NCBI GenBank assembly: GCA_030272585.1
Contig: BSYQ01000001.1
Location: 10,555,001 to 10,619,000, forward strand
Direction: 5' to 3'
DNA length: 64,000 nt
DNA from: Bryopsis sp. KO-2023
Lineage: Eukaryota; Chlorophyta; Ulvophyceae; Bryopsidales; Bryopsidaceae
The position numbers and the translations under genes are program-made. Shown here piece after piece: positions 54,161 to 63,595 of this stretch. Below the pieces are notes generated by a model, which ran no database searches, was not told the origin of the DNA, and was given only the letters and a program-made list of their open reading frames with translations. The number at the start of each line of letters is the position of its first letter. Position 1 is the stretch's first letter.

Positions 54161-56131
54161 ATGGCGGGGATACCATCACCATCTCTGGATAAGATATGTC
54201 GATATGAAACTATCACTTCCAGAAATTTCCGGTATGCGTTTCAGCGCTCAAGGATCTACGCGACATATCAGCAGTTCTGCGCATCAGTGGTGGACCACTA
54301 TGTCCCAGAAGGACCCGGAGAGAATATTTTGGCAATACTGTACGAAGTTAACAATGTTCTGATGGCCGACTTCGACGCAGCATATCCTCCAGGATCACAC
54401 GGGAGGCCCGCAGCTTCTCCAGCAGCAGTGGCTGGAAATATTGATGCGTTAAAGATGAACGTGGCAGGATTTCTCGTAACGGAAAGAGCTATCTTGGAGA
54501 GTCCTTCAGAAAAGGAAGCAGTCCTTCGCAAATGTGTCAAGAAAAAGGGGCAAACGTGGCTGCAGTGGATCGAGCAGTTTCGCCAAGAAGCAATGGCAGT
54601 GGAACAGGATGTGGATGATGCGAAAATAAAAGAAATTTTCTTCAAACTACTTCCAAAGGATTGCAGAGTCGGAACGGCAGCAATGGTGACCGCCACATAC
54701 GTAGACGCTATCGCAAACGCAAAGGAATGGATCATCAACGTGTTTCGCCTCGAAGATACAACAGCGAAACTCCAAGGGGACGCGATGGACATTGGAGCCG
54801 TAGGAGAAGCGATGGGCAGTACTGCAACAGCAGAAACGGAAACACCTGTGAGACAGGGAGATATGCCGCCAACTGATTGGCAGCAGAAGCTAAAAGAGGT
54901 ACCATTCGGCTCGCTCAAGTTTTTCATCACTCAATTGAGCAAGAGAGACAGAAGATTTCGTGGATTTTTGAGTTGGTTGGCCAGAAACGGAAGCAGCGGA
55001 AATGCAGGCAACAGTGGTTCCAGAAACACTGGAGGATACAGGAGAAGTGGTACACCATATCGTGGAATGGCCACAAGAACGGTCCAATTCGAGGAACCCC
55101 ATTTCGAAGATCACAATGATTTTGAGGGATTGGAAGAAGAAGACCTCTACCAACCCGAGACAAACTATGTCGGGACTATCTCGGTTGCACCTGTGGAGAA
55201 AGTGCCAACGAAGAAGTGGAGGAAGTCTGAAAGAACGCAGTACCGCCAGAGCAAAACTGCTACAGGACCCAAACAAAAGAAGATTCCCAAATCCACCGGA
55301 TGTGGAGGAATCACGACAAGCAAAACTTACAAAGAAGTATTGACCGTGGGGAGATCAGCAGGACTGCTTACCACCAAAATGTCCCTTGTGTCCACTGCTG
55401 CCGAGAGCGTGGAGGAATTTGCAATCATCGACACGGGAGCCGCGGTGAATGTGATGTCTTCCGGATTGGCAAAGAGATTGGGAGTCTCGCCAACACAAGA
55501 GGGAGGACCCGGCAAGATAAAAACTGCTGATGGCAGGACTGTGGAAACCGAAGGCAGCATTTCTTCCATCAAGATAGGCACCGAGGGGAAGAAGGTTTCT
55601 GCAGATTTTTATGTGATGAAGGAGCCCGGCTATGAGTTATTGGTTGGAATGCCGATACTCAACTCCTTGAACGCGGTTATTGATGTACGGAGGAAGAGGA
55701 TCAGTATCGGATCCGGAAAAACGCTGCAGTGCATGGTAACACGGTTGCCAGAAGAAGTGGTTCTTCCAGAAAGAGAATCAGTGGAAGGAGAAAGCCTGGA
55801 TCTCACTTCTGCCAAGCGTCACTTGAAGATAATCAACGTTGCCGAGAACTACTATTCAGTGCCGCTGGGGAGAAATCTCGTCCTTCGACCTCACTCGTTG
55901 TCAACCGTGTGGATCCCTATCAAGGCTTCCAAGGAAATCGAGTTGAAGCCAGTAGTGCCAACTGGGAGCAGTATCGCCATCCATGCCGGACTTAATTATC
56001 GCGGGCAGTATCTCCGCGTGCAGATAGGGAACTGGAACGACTTACCAGTGCAGTTGCCGAGCAATTACAAGGTTGCAACCTTTGCTCACGAAGGGGTGGT
56101 CAAGTTCAATGACCGAGAGGTATCAAACTAA
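54161..56131 (+). CDS. Element C gag-protease ORF
   Basis: Starting at the ATG of MAGIPSPSLD (54161) the frame gives 656 residues; it is also open upstream to the primer site without another ATG. The N-terminal half is a helical gag-like region (TWLQWIEQFRQEAMAVEQDV). A Gly/Ser/Arg-rich stretch replaces the usual CCHC knuckle, which is absent. An aspartic protease follows with FAIIDTGAAVNVMSSGLAKR and ELLVGMPIL. The last 120 residues form a beta-rich domain of unknown role (PHSLSTVWIPIKAS). Confidence 0.83.
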   Translation: MAGIPSPSLDKICRYETITSRNFRYAFQRSRIYATYQQFCASVVDHYVPEGPGENILAILYEVNNVLMADFDAAYPPGSHGRPAASPAAVAGNIDALKMNVAGFLVTERAILESPSEKEAVLRKCVKKKGQTWLQWIEQFRQEAMAVEQDVDDAKIKEIFFKLLPKDCRVGTAAMVTATYVDAIANAKEWIINVFRLEDTTAKLQGDAMDIGAVGEAMGSTATAETETPVRQGDMPPTDWQQKLKEVPFGSLKFFITQLSKRDRRFRGFLSWLARNGSSGNAGNSGSRNTGGYRRSGTPYRGMATRTVQFEEPHFEDHNDFEGLEEEDLYQPETNYVGTISVAPVEKVPTKKWRKSERTQYRQSKTATGPKQKKIPKSTGCGGITTSKTYKEVLTVGRSAGLLTTKMSLVSTAAESVEEFAIIDTGAAVNVMSSGLAKRLGVSPTQEGGPGKIKTADGRTVETEGSISSIKIGTEGKKVSADFYVMKEPGYELLVGMPILNSLNAVIDVRRKRISIGSGKTLQCMVTRLPEEVVLPERESVEGESLDLTSAKRHLKIINVAENYYSVPLGRNLVLRPHSLSTVWIPIKASKEIELKPVVPTGSSIAIHAGLNYRGQYLRVQIGNWNDLPVQLPSNYKVATFAHEGVVKFNDREVSN

Positions 56132-56193
56132 AAAGGCCCGTCGAAAGGGGACTTCGGGCGGGCCTGACTAGATCCGAACAAGAAAAAGAGTCC

Positions 56194-57696
56194 ATGGCGG
56201 AAGCGCTGAAAGAAATGGTGAGGAAACACCCGGAAGTCTTCGGGACTCTAGTACCTCCGCAGAAGACTAAAATGGCGGAAATGGCAGTATCGCTGGAGGA
56301 ATGCGGCTATAGGAGAAAGCCGCCGAAGTCAAACGTCCCTCAAAGGAGCATTCAAGACCAGCGATTATCCGAAGAACAAGTGCAGAAATGGCTAAAGGAA
56401 CAAGTGGAGCTCGGGTTCATTGAACCGCTGCATCGGAAGGACTACCCTCAAGGCGTATACTGGAATCCATCCCAGATAAGCTACTGCGAAAGGAGAAAGG
56501 GGCCAAGACCGATCATAGACTTCAGGAAGCTCAACACCTACGGCAGCGATGAGCATCAACCGGGCATTCAGGACGCAAGGAGACTCGTGAGATCGATTCC
56601 AAGGAAATGGAAATACTTCATCGTCGTGGATGTAGCCAAGGCATACAATAAAGTGCCGATAAAGAAGGAGGTCAAGGCACTAACGGCGTTCAAAGTGGGG
56701 AGCAAAGAGTTCGTCAATAGCACCATCCCCCACGGTACTTCTTGGTCCGTTAGAGTATTCAACGACAAGATGTGCCGTGTATTCGAAGGTTTGGAAGAGT
56801 TCCGCCGTTACATGGATGATCTGCTCATTGGCGGCGCTACTGTGGAGGAGTGCTTCCAGAATTTCGAAAAGGTCGTTTCTCGATGCAAGGAGTATGGACT
56901 TCAGATCAACCAGAGGAAAATCGTCAGCGGAACTGAGGTAAAGTTTCTCGGATTCCATATCCAAGAAGGAAAATTCCACCCGGATATACCGTGGGAAAAA
57001 GTGAACGAAACTATCGCCAAGCTGGTGGGATCGGCAGAACTGCGGGAGATTCAGCAGCTCCGCGGTTTGCTGAATGCTTTCAAGAACTCGACTCTGGAAT
57101 GGGACATGCAGCATTTCTTGGCTAAGATGGAAGCCAATCAAATATCGCCACAAGAGGTAAAGGAAGAACTAAAAAGTAAGGTATCACGTTGGTTGAGTCG
57201 TTGCTATTGCCGAGCATTTTCTGCCGGTGATAATCAAAGGAAGTTGTTCGTTGATTGGGCTTCTATTGACACCTCAGAGTATTTCGGGTATATTTTGACC
57301 GATGGTTCGGGAAGGATTTTATACCTCGGACATGGAAAAATAAGTGGACAACATTCAAGTTTTTTGGGGGAAGTATTGGCAGCCATGAGCGCCGTTAAGG
57401 AAATACCCGCAGATTTGTGGAGAGGAACTGCTGTTCAGATTTTCTCCGATAATTGGGCAGCAGTGAAAAGTTTATGGGCACACCTTACCCAAGAGGGGAA
57501 AGAGGCAGCACCGATTAAAGATTTGAGAACTTTGCGAGCAGTAACGGGAATCAAAGAAACTTTGCAGTTCAGCGGTTGTTCAAGTATCTCCGTAAGACAC
57601 ATAGATGGGAAAGCCAATTTTGTTGCAGACCATCTGAGTAGATGGTATGAAATTCGGAGTACTTCACAGTGGAAACGAAGTGGGTTACAGCTGTGA
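56194..57696 (+). CDS. Element C reverse transcriptase-RNase H ORF
   Basis: This 500-residue frame with its own ATG begins 62 bases after the gag-protease stop. RT motifs: GPRPIIDFRKLN, IVVDVAKAYNKVPI (motif A), PHGTSWSVRVFNDKM, YMDDLLIGG (YMDD) and FLGFHIQEGKFH. RNase H follows with LFVDWASIDTSEYFGYILTD, SFLGEVLAAM, FSDNWAAV and HIDGKANFVADHLS. The sequence is far from the RT of A and B. The stop codon TGA is formed inside the first bases of the 3' LTR (CAG CTG TGA), so coding runs through the GGTTACAGC end motif. No integrase is encoded. Confidence 0.88.
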   Translation: MAEALKEMVRKHPEVFGTLVPPQKTKMAEMAVSLEECGYRRKPPKSNVPQRSIQDQRLSEEQVQKWLKEQVELGFIEPLHRKDYPQGVYWNPSQISYCERRKGPRPIIDFRKLNTYGSDEHQPGIQDARRLVRSIPRKWKYFIVVDVAKAYNKVPIKKEVKALTAFKVGSKEFVNSTIPHGTSWSVRVFNDKMCRVFEGLEEFRRYMDDLLIGGATVEECFQNFEKVVSRCKEYGLQINQRKIVSGTEVKFLGFHIQEGKFHPDIPWEKVNETIAKLVGSAELREIQQLRGLLNAFKNSTLEWDMQHFLAKMEANQISPQEVKEELKSKVSRWLSRCYCRAFSAGDNQRKLFVDWASIDTSEYFGYILTDGSGRILYLGHGKISGQHSSFLGEVLAAMSAVKEIPADLWRGTAVQIFSDNWAAVKSLWAHLTQEGKEAAPIKDLRTLRAVTGIKETLQFSGCSSISVRHIDGKANFVADHLSRWYEIRSTSQWKRSGLQL

Positions 57697-58178
57697 CCTG
57701 CATTTTAAGGGTCTGTGGCAGGAGAAGGGTCCAGCTCCTCTTGCAGTACTGGGAAGGACGTTCAGAAGTCCTGCTTATGTTATCAGAAACAGTGAAACTT
57801 AGGAAACAGTACTCAGTGTTTCTCACTGAGTACCTCCAATTTGTAAGGGTTGGTAATAGTTAATAAAGGGTAGTTGGGTGAAGCTAGGGTATTAGAAATG
57901 GGTAGCTACGGGGTAGCTACTTTGTACAAATGAGTAGCTAAGAAGTGGCTCTTTTACCCTATAAGAGAAGGGGGTTTTTTATTCTTCCTTGTAACCACTT
58001 TTTGTTCATGTTCGACTTGTGCCTCAGTCTCCACGCTTTTGGTCGTCCAAAGCTCTTGTATTCCGACCTCTCACCGAGCTCTCCTAGTTGAAACGATAAA
58101 GGGTATAAGGTTTTCGATTTGCAGCGTTTCCTGCTAAGAAACACCTGACCCATCGCCTGCAAGGCGCACCCAAAGGAT
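57692..58178 (+). repeat. 3' LTR of element C
   Basis: It is the same as the 5' LTR by eye. It is preceded by GGTTACAGC, which is also the end of the RT ORF, and followed by GGTTACA (58179-58185) and CACGGC. Confidence 0.92.
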
Positions 58179-58185
58179 GGTTACA

Positions 58186-59230
58186 CACGGCTTTGGACCT
58201 TCGCTCGGGATACTGGCAAGTTCGGATGAGCACTACTGCTGCGGAGAAGACGGCGTTTACTACCCAGGAAGGACTCTACGAGTTCGTGGTGATGCCGTTT
58301 GGACTCAGCAATGCTCCGGCTACCTTCCAGCGAATGATGAACAAAGTATTGGGACCACTGCTATGGAAAGGGGTAATCGTTTACTTGGACGACATCGTGA
58401 TACACGCTGCTACTTGGGAAGAACACCAGCGTCTCCTGAAGGAAGTACTGGAGCGCCTCCGGGATGCTAACCTTCGCATCAGTCCGCGGAAGTCCGACTT
58501 TGGCTTTCGGGAACTGCTGTACTTGGGCCATATCGTTGGGAAGAACCAGATCCGGATGAACCCAAGGAAGATATCGAGTGTTTCTTTGCAGGTGCCGCCA
58601 ATCAACGTGACTACTCTGAGGTCTTTCCTAGGCCTAACGTCCTACTATCGGCGTTTCGTGCGCGATTATGCGAGAATTGCAGCACCGCTGAACAAGCTAC
58701 TTCAGAAGGATACGGTATTCGAATGGGGAGAAGCTCAAGAAAAAGCTTTCCAAACACTCAAGGAGAAGATCATTGCCGAACCAGTGCTGATGCCACCGCA
58801 GCCGGATAAACCTTACATTCTGCAAACGGATTGGAGCAACCAAGCTATTGGAGCAGTACTGAGCCAGAAGGATGATGATGGAGTGGAAAGAGTCGTTGCT
58901 TATGCAAGCAAATCACTCAGCGCTGCTGAAAAGAATTACTCTGCTGTCGATGGTGAATGTTTGGCAGTGGTGTGGGCTTGCACCTACTTCCGCCCATACA
59001 TCTACGGAAGGGAGTTTATTCTTCAAACGGATCAGCAAGCACTGCAATGGTTGATGACCGGGACTCGGTTGTCTGGACGACTACTTCGTTGGGCACTGCG
59101 ACTTCAAGAGTTCGACTTTACTATCCAGTATCGCCCAGGAAAAGCTAATGGCAACGCTGATGCCCTTACACGAATGCCAGTGCCGCAGGAGCACAATGTT
59201 TCCATCGGCGCCGCCGTACTCCAACCGTGA
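58186..59230 (+). pseudogene. Element B RT-RNase H ORF, 3' part (split by element C)
   Basis: It resumes with the duplicated CACGGC and motif A (LDLRSGYWQVRM), then FGLSNAPATFQRMM, YLDDIVIH, FLGLTSYYRRFVRDYARIA and the RNase H domain (ILQTDWSNQAIGAVLSQ, EKNYSAVDGECLAVVWA, GKANGNADALTRMP). Apart from the insertion no damage is seen. The ORF ends after RNase H at 59230, 54 bases before the integrase ORF, which lies in another frame. Confidence 0.88.
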
Positions 59231-59283
59231 ATTGAGATCTCTGATCTTACTTCCTATTTCCAGATGGAAAGCCTCGCGCGAGG

Positions 59284-62200
59284 ATGATAAAAGAAAGCTA
59301 CCCTGATGTCAGGAGTCATCAGCTCGGAAAGGAGGGATCGCGACCCGAATTTTTGCGTTTTTCTGGAGAAGAAAAGGGTGGTAATTTGGAAATGCCGGGA
59401 GTGGATCCATGGAAGGATACGGAATTGATGGAAATGCTGCAGGACAAGCAGAAGTGGGAACGAGAGGTGAACAAAGCGAATCGAAAGAGAGTGTTGAGAA
59501 AAGCGAAGAGATACCGCTGGAGTGCGGATGAGAAACAGTTGGAGTTCAAGGACAAACAAGGATGTTGGAAAATTGTGCCTGAACCAGAGAAACGCGCGGA
59601 TGTGGTCAGAAAGGTGCACCTTCGCCACAGTCATGCAAGCGGTTTGAGGCTCCAGACTTTGGTGGCAGAGAAGTACTGGTGGCCAGCAATGAGAGAAGAG
59701 TCGAGAAAAGGCAGGCGAGGATGTGCTGCCTGTATGAAGAGTGAGAAAATGCCGAAGGCGAAAGTTCCACTGCGCCAGCATATCCCACTGCGGCCGTGGC
59801 AACGACTAGGGATCGATCTAGTAACACTAGAGGAGAGCACGGAGGGCTTTCATTATCTCGTAGTGGCGGTGGACTACTTCACAAAGTGGGTGATGGCAGG
59901 AGCACTGCGAACAAAGGCCAGCGCTGAAGTTGGGCAGTGGTTTCTAGCAGAAGTAGTGCAGAAATATGGGCCGCCGGAAGCAGTGATTTCGGACAATGGT
60001 GGAGAATTTAGTGGAGCGTTTGCTGCACTACTGAAGGAATGGAGCATACTCCAAAAGTCTGGTCGACCGTATCACCCTGAGACGAATGGGCTGGTGGAAA
60101 GGAATAACCAGGAAATCCAGAAAATGTTGAGAAGAGAAAGTGGAGGGGCAATACTGGCAGATTGGGCAACAGTACTTCCTACTGTTATATACGAAATCAA
60201 TACAAGGCGACACAGCTCTACCGGGGTGAGCCCAGCAGAAGCCCTTTTTAGCCGACCATTTCAGAAACGATGTAGCCAGGAGGAAGTGGAAAAGACAATA
60301 ATGCTGCAGAACCGGTGGAAAAGAGATGATACCTTCGAAGTACAAAGAGCCGCACTACTGCGAACGGCGGCAGGAGTCAGGAAAAAGGGAAAACAGGAGA
60401 TCAGGGAAATGCTGCAGAAAGCTAGAGTCAAGCAGCAGTTGGAGCATCTGTGGAGTAGGATGGGGCAGCAGTTGGAGGAGCAGGAGAATCTGGAAATTGG
60501 GGACATGGTGCTGACCTGCAGTGCTGCAGCAGTTTTCCATCCCAAAGACACCCCCTACAACCAAGGGCCATGGATGATCCAGGAGGTAATGGGAGATTAC
60601 ATAAGGGTTGGTCACACCCCTGACAAATCCTGGGTTCTGCATCGGACGCAATGTCAACTCATGCGAAACGACACGTCAGCGATCGGAGGAGGCGCTGCGC
60701 GCGAAGTGGAGGATAAGGACGTCCTGCGCTTCGGTATTCTTCAAACGTGCGATATGGCGACCACCAGGGTTATCTTCAGTTTGTGTTGGGTTTTGGTACT
60801 GTTCGGAGTCGTGCGACATGGTTTGGCCGGTCGCGTTGGTGATGGAACAGAGGGAAGTAGTGGTGGAAAGGATGGCGGAGGCGATAGCGAGGGAGGAACA
60901 AACATCGACACGGGAGAGAACGTCCCAGGAGAGCACGCGGATCAAGAACTGATCGACCTCTTAGGAGGAAATACTGAGAGCGACGATCCAATGGAGGAAG
61001 ACCCCCTCTCTGACGACAATCTTTGGTTGAGTGACAGTGGTGACGAACGAAAGGAAGAAGAGGATGTGAATGCGCAGAAGGAGAAAGAGGAGAAAGCGAA
61101 AAAGGATCGAGAGGAGAAAGCCAGAAAAACAAAAGAGGAGCAGGAAGAGAAAGAGCGAAAGGCCCAAGAAGAGAAAAACAAAGGAAAAGGCCCAGCCACA
61201 CCGCCTCCGCAACCTCTCCCGACACCAAATCCAGTTCAGTCAGGAGCTGAAGGGCCAAGCATTCTTTCTGAGGCAACCCTGCTTGCAGAGCACCTCGAAC
61301 AATATGTTCAAAGTACCGAAGCGACAATAGCAGCACTGACGGAGAGAGCAGAGACAGGCGTGGTGCGTATGGAAATACAAGTCAGGGAAAAACCAGAACC
61401 GGAATCGCAGGAGCAATCGACAGAAACACCAACTGAGTGGAATGACCGGGGAAGGTTGGAGCGTATGGAAAGGGTCGCGCGAGAAATGGTGGCCGCGGAA
61501 AAGAAAGCGACTTCGGACGAAAAGAAGAAGTGGGAAAGGTTAGAACATTACTATGACCTGCTTCGACAGAAATACCAAACGCTCGCACGGTCGACAAGGT
61601 ACCGATTGACCGCCAAGGACATTATTACTTCTCGACCGGCGCCAGCAACTCCTGAGGAAATAGCAGCGAGAGAAAAAGAGTCAAAAGAGAAGGCAGACAC
61701 CTTACGACAGCGCATGGAGGTGCGAAAAAGGAGTTATCGCGGAGCTAATTTGGGGGAGTCTGCTGAAGAAGGAGTGTCGCAGCCAGGAGAAGGCAAAAGC
61801 AAGGAAACGCCGGAACCAAAGAAGAAGCGTCGCACAAAAGAAGATGACAGGCCCGCCAGTGAGTCCAACTCGGAACCACCGCTGAAGGAAAGTACACCCT
61901 CGCCGTTGAAGAAGAAGCCAGACGACGTCGACAAGAATACGAAATCGGAGAGCGGAAAAGGAAAAGGTCTTGTGTGTGTCATTTGTTCCAAGATACCACC
62001 TGCTGGAAATGGTCGATATGTGGTGACGACATGCCCGGAGGGACATGCCCTCTGCGCCGCTTCTTCACGTGGGGGATGGCGCCACTGTTTCCGCATGATG
62101 TTGGCGATACTCATGATGTGTGCAGCGGGGATCGAGAAGAATGGACGTCGGCTTCAATTGAAGAAACCGTTTACGGCGGAGCAACTGGCTCGGATACCAG

Positions 62201-62550
62201 CATTTCGGAGAGGCGCTACTGCTGAGGAAATACTGGGAACGGGGGCAGAGTGTCCGGGGTGTGTCTGGACGGCCGTCAAAGAGCGATTTGGAGCTCAGCC
62301 TCAATGGAGGGTACCGGTGCGCGATCTCTTTCGCAATTATGACGCCTTGTACCGCCCATTTATCGACCCGGAGCTGCCTGAGATTGAACGTGTGGAGCTA
62401 CTGATCCGTTACCTGGCGGAAGATGGCAAAATCTCCTACACTGTTTCGGATATGGCCAAGCGGTTCCAGAAGAAGGACGACGGGGATGACGGCGGCAAGG
62501 GCGGTGGTCTCGGGGAAGGCAGTGGTGCATCGGGAATGGTCAGTACTTAG
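59284..62550 (+). CDS. Element B integrase with long C-terminal extension
   Basis: This ORF has 1,088 codons starting from an ATG. The integrase zinc domain is HLRHSHASGLRLQTL...CAACMKSEK (HHCC). The catalytic core has GIDLVT (first Asp), SDNGGEFSGAF (second Asp) and VERNNQEIQ (Glu). A GPF/Y-type module follows (YNQGPWMIQEVMGDYIRVG). About residue 485 the chain continues without a stop into an extension of more than 500 residues. It starts with a hydrophobic stretch (RVIFSLCWVLVLFGVV), then an acidic segment, a Lys/Glu coiled coil, a Pro linker, a second helical region, a basic patch (EPKKKRRTKEDDR) and a Cys/His-rich end with CVICSKIPP, CPEGHALC, CF, C and CPGC spacing like a RING-type zinc domain. 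Typical integrases of this group end soon after GPF/Y. Confidence 0.88.
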   Translation: MIKESYPDVRSHQLGKEGSRPEFLRFSGEEKGGNLEMPGVDPWKDTELMEMLQDKQKWEREVNKANRKRVLRKAKRYRWSADEKQLEFKDKQGCWKIVPEPEKRADVVRKVHLRHSHASGLRLQTLVAEKYWWPAMREESRKGRRGCAACMKSEKMPKAKVPLRQHIPLRPWQRLGIDLVTLEESTEGFHYLVVAVDYFTKWVMAGALRTKASAEVGQWFLAEVVQKYGPPEAVISDNGGEFSGAFAALLKEWSILQKSGRPYHPETNGLVERNNQEIQKMLRRESGGAILADWATVLPTVIYEINTRRHSSTGVSPAEALFSRPFQKRCSQEEVEKTIMLQNRWKRDDTFEVQRAALLRTAAGVRKKGKQEIREMLQKARVKQQLEHLWSRMGQQLEEQENLEIGDMVLTCSAAAVFHPKDTPYNQGPWMIQEVMGDYIRVGHTPDKSWVLHRTQCQLMRNDTSAIGGGAAREVEDKDVLRFGILQTCDMATTRVIFSLCWVLVLFGVVRHGLAGRVGDGTEGSSGGKDGGGDSEGGTNIDTGENVPGEHADQELIDLLGGNTESDDPMEEDPLSDDNLWLSDSGDERKEEEDVNAQKEKEEKAKKDREEKARKTKEEQEEKERKAQEEKNKGKGPATPPPQPLPTPNPVQSGAEGPSILSEATLLAEHLEQYVQSTEATIAALTERAETGVVRMEIQVREKPEPESQEQSTETPTEWNDRGRLERMERVAREMVAAEKKATSDEKKKWERLEHYYDLLRQKYQTLARSTRYRLTAKDIITSRPAPATPEEIAAREKESKEKADTLRQRMEVRKRSYRGANLGESAEEGVSQPGEGKSKETPEPKKKRRTKEDDRPASESNSEPPLKESTPSPLKKKPDDVDKNTKSESGKGKGLVCVICSKIPPAGNGRYVVTTCPEGHALCAASSRGGWRHCFRMMLAILMMCAAGIEKNGRRLQLKKPFTAEQLARIPAFRRGATAEEILGTGAECPGCVWTAVKERFGAQPQWRVPVRDLFRNYDALYRPFIDPELPEIERVELLIRYLAEDGKISYTVSDMAKRFQKKDDGDDGGKGGGLGEGSGASGMVST

Positions 62551-63008
62551 GGGCAGTGTTTCTTTGCAGCGTTTCTGGGGTGTTGGGTGTTTTTTGTGTT
62601 TTTCTTTGTTTTTGTTTGATAGTCTGTTTGGTGAAAGGGCGGTCCCGTTTCGGGTGATCCGTGAGGTTGGAAGTGGTTTGATTGGGGATGGGTTTTTCTT
62701 TTTGTTTTCGCAATGAACTTTTTCCTGTGGGGTATTTGAACGAATGAACAAACAGTCAGAAATGGTCTTAAGATCACCCTTGTAAGGAAAGAGTATGAGC
62801 AGTAGTGAAATAGTGTCGGGGAAATAGTACTCGGGGAAATGGTAGAAGAAAGAAAAAAAAAAAAAAAAAAAAAACTAACTCCTGAGAAATAGCACATGGA
62901 AATAGTGAAAAAAAAAAAAAAAAAAAAAAAAAGACGAACCCCTTACGCGATAGCAGTGTGGTCGCCCTTGTGGGACACAAGGCTTTCCGGGGAGGGGAAG
63001 GTCACAGC
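62551..63008 (+). other. 3' untranslated region of element B with two long poly-A tracts
   Basis: It contains A22 (62853-62874) and A25 (62908-62932), with several copies of GGAAATAGT-like words around them. A purine tract (GGGGAGGGGAAGG, about 62,990-63,002) just before GTCACAGC and the 3' LTR is the likely polypurine primer. Confidence 0.75.
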
Positions 63009-63595
63009 TGTAACCTTCATTTTGAGGGTCAAGAGCAGGCGAAGGGTCTTGTGGAAACAGCCCATGCCAGAAACAGCTCTAGGAAAAGGATAGAAAAGGC
63101 AGAACTGTAAGAGAAAGTGGGTAGGAGACACTGGGACAGTTTAGCCGAAACAGACGCTGGCAGGACTGCTGGTTTAGGAGAAACTGCTGTTTGAGCAGTA
63201 CTGCGGTAGTCAGTTATAACGGTTACGAGGGGGAATGGATTGATCTAGTGACAAAGGGCTTAGTCAAGGTTCCAAAGGGATCAGAGAAGACTAGGGTAGT
63301 GTTGGAATAGGTTGATCCATAGGGGTTGAGGTGACTGATGCCTAGGAAGAACCTAGGATATAAAGGGCAGTGCTGTGGGTTAGGGTTAGGTTCCCATTCT
63401 GGTTGAGATTGTTCTTGCTGGAAGCACAGCCGATTGGCTTTGTAAAAGCTTCGTTTTGGACGTATTCCACTTGTGTTTCGACTCCGTTTCCACCACTGCA
63501 ACAGTTACAACAACCACTACAGCCGCCAGACTGCAGACAGTCACAGTGCTGCAGAACTGTGAGGGCCCACCGCCTGCCAGGCGCACCCATTTGTT
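63009..63595 (+). repeat. 3' LTR of element B
   Basis: It is the same as the 5' LTR by eye. It is preceded by GGTCACAGC and followed by TGGTCACA (63596-63603) and then the target duplication GATAGC. Confidence 0.92.

Larger units (their letters stand above)
53597..58185 (+). mobile_element. LTR retrotransposon C (no integrase), nested in B
   Basis: The 4,589-bp element has 487-bp LTRs at a constant offset of 4,095. It is flanked by CACGGC (53591-53596 and 58186-58191), whose single copy restores the RT reading frame of B. It begins TGTGACC and ends GGTTACA. It encodes gag-protease and RT-RNase H but no integrase; the second ORF runs right into the 3' LTR. It must therefore rely on an integrase supplied in trans, plausibly from B-like elements sharing its end sequences. 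Confidence 0.94.
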
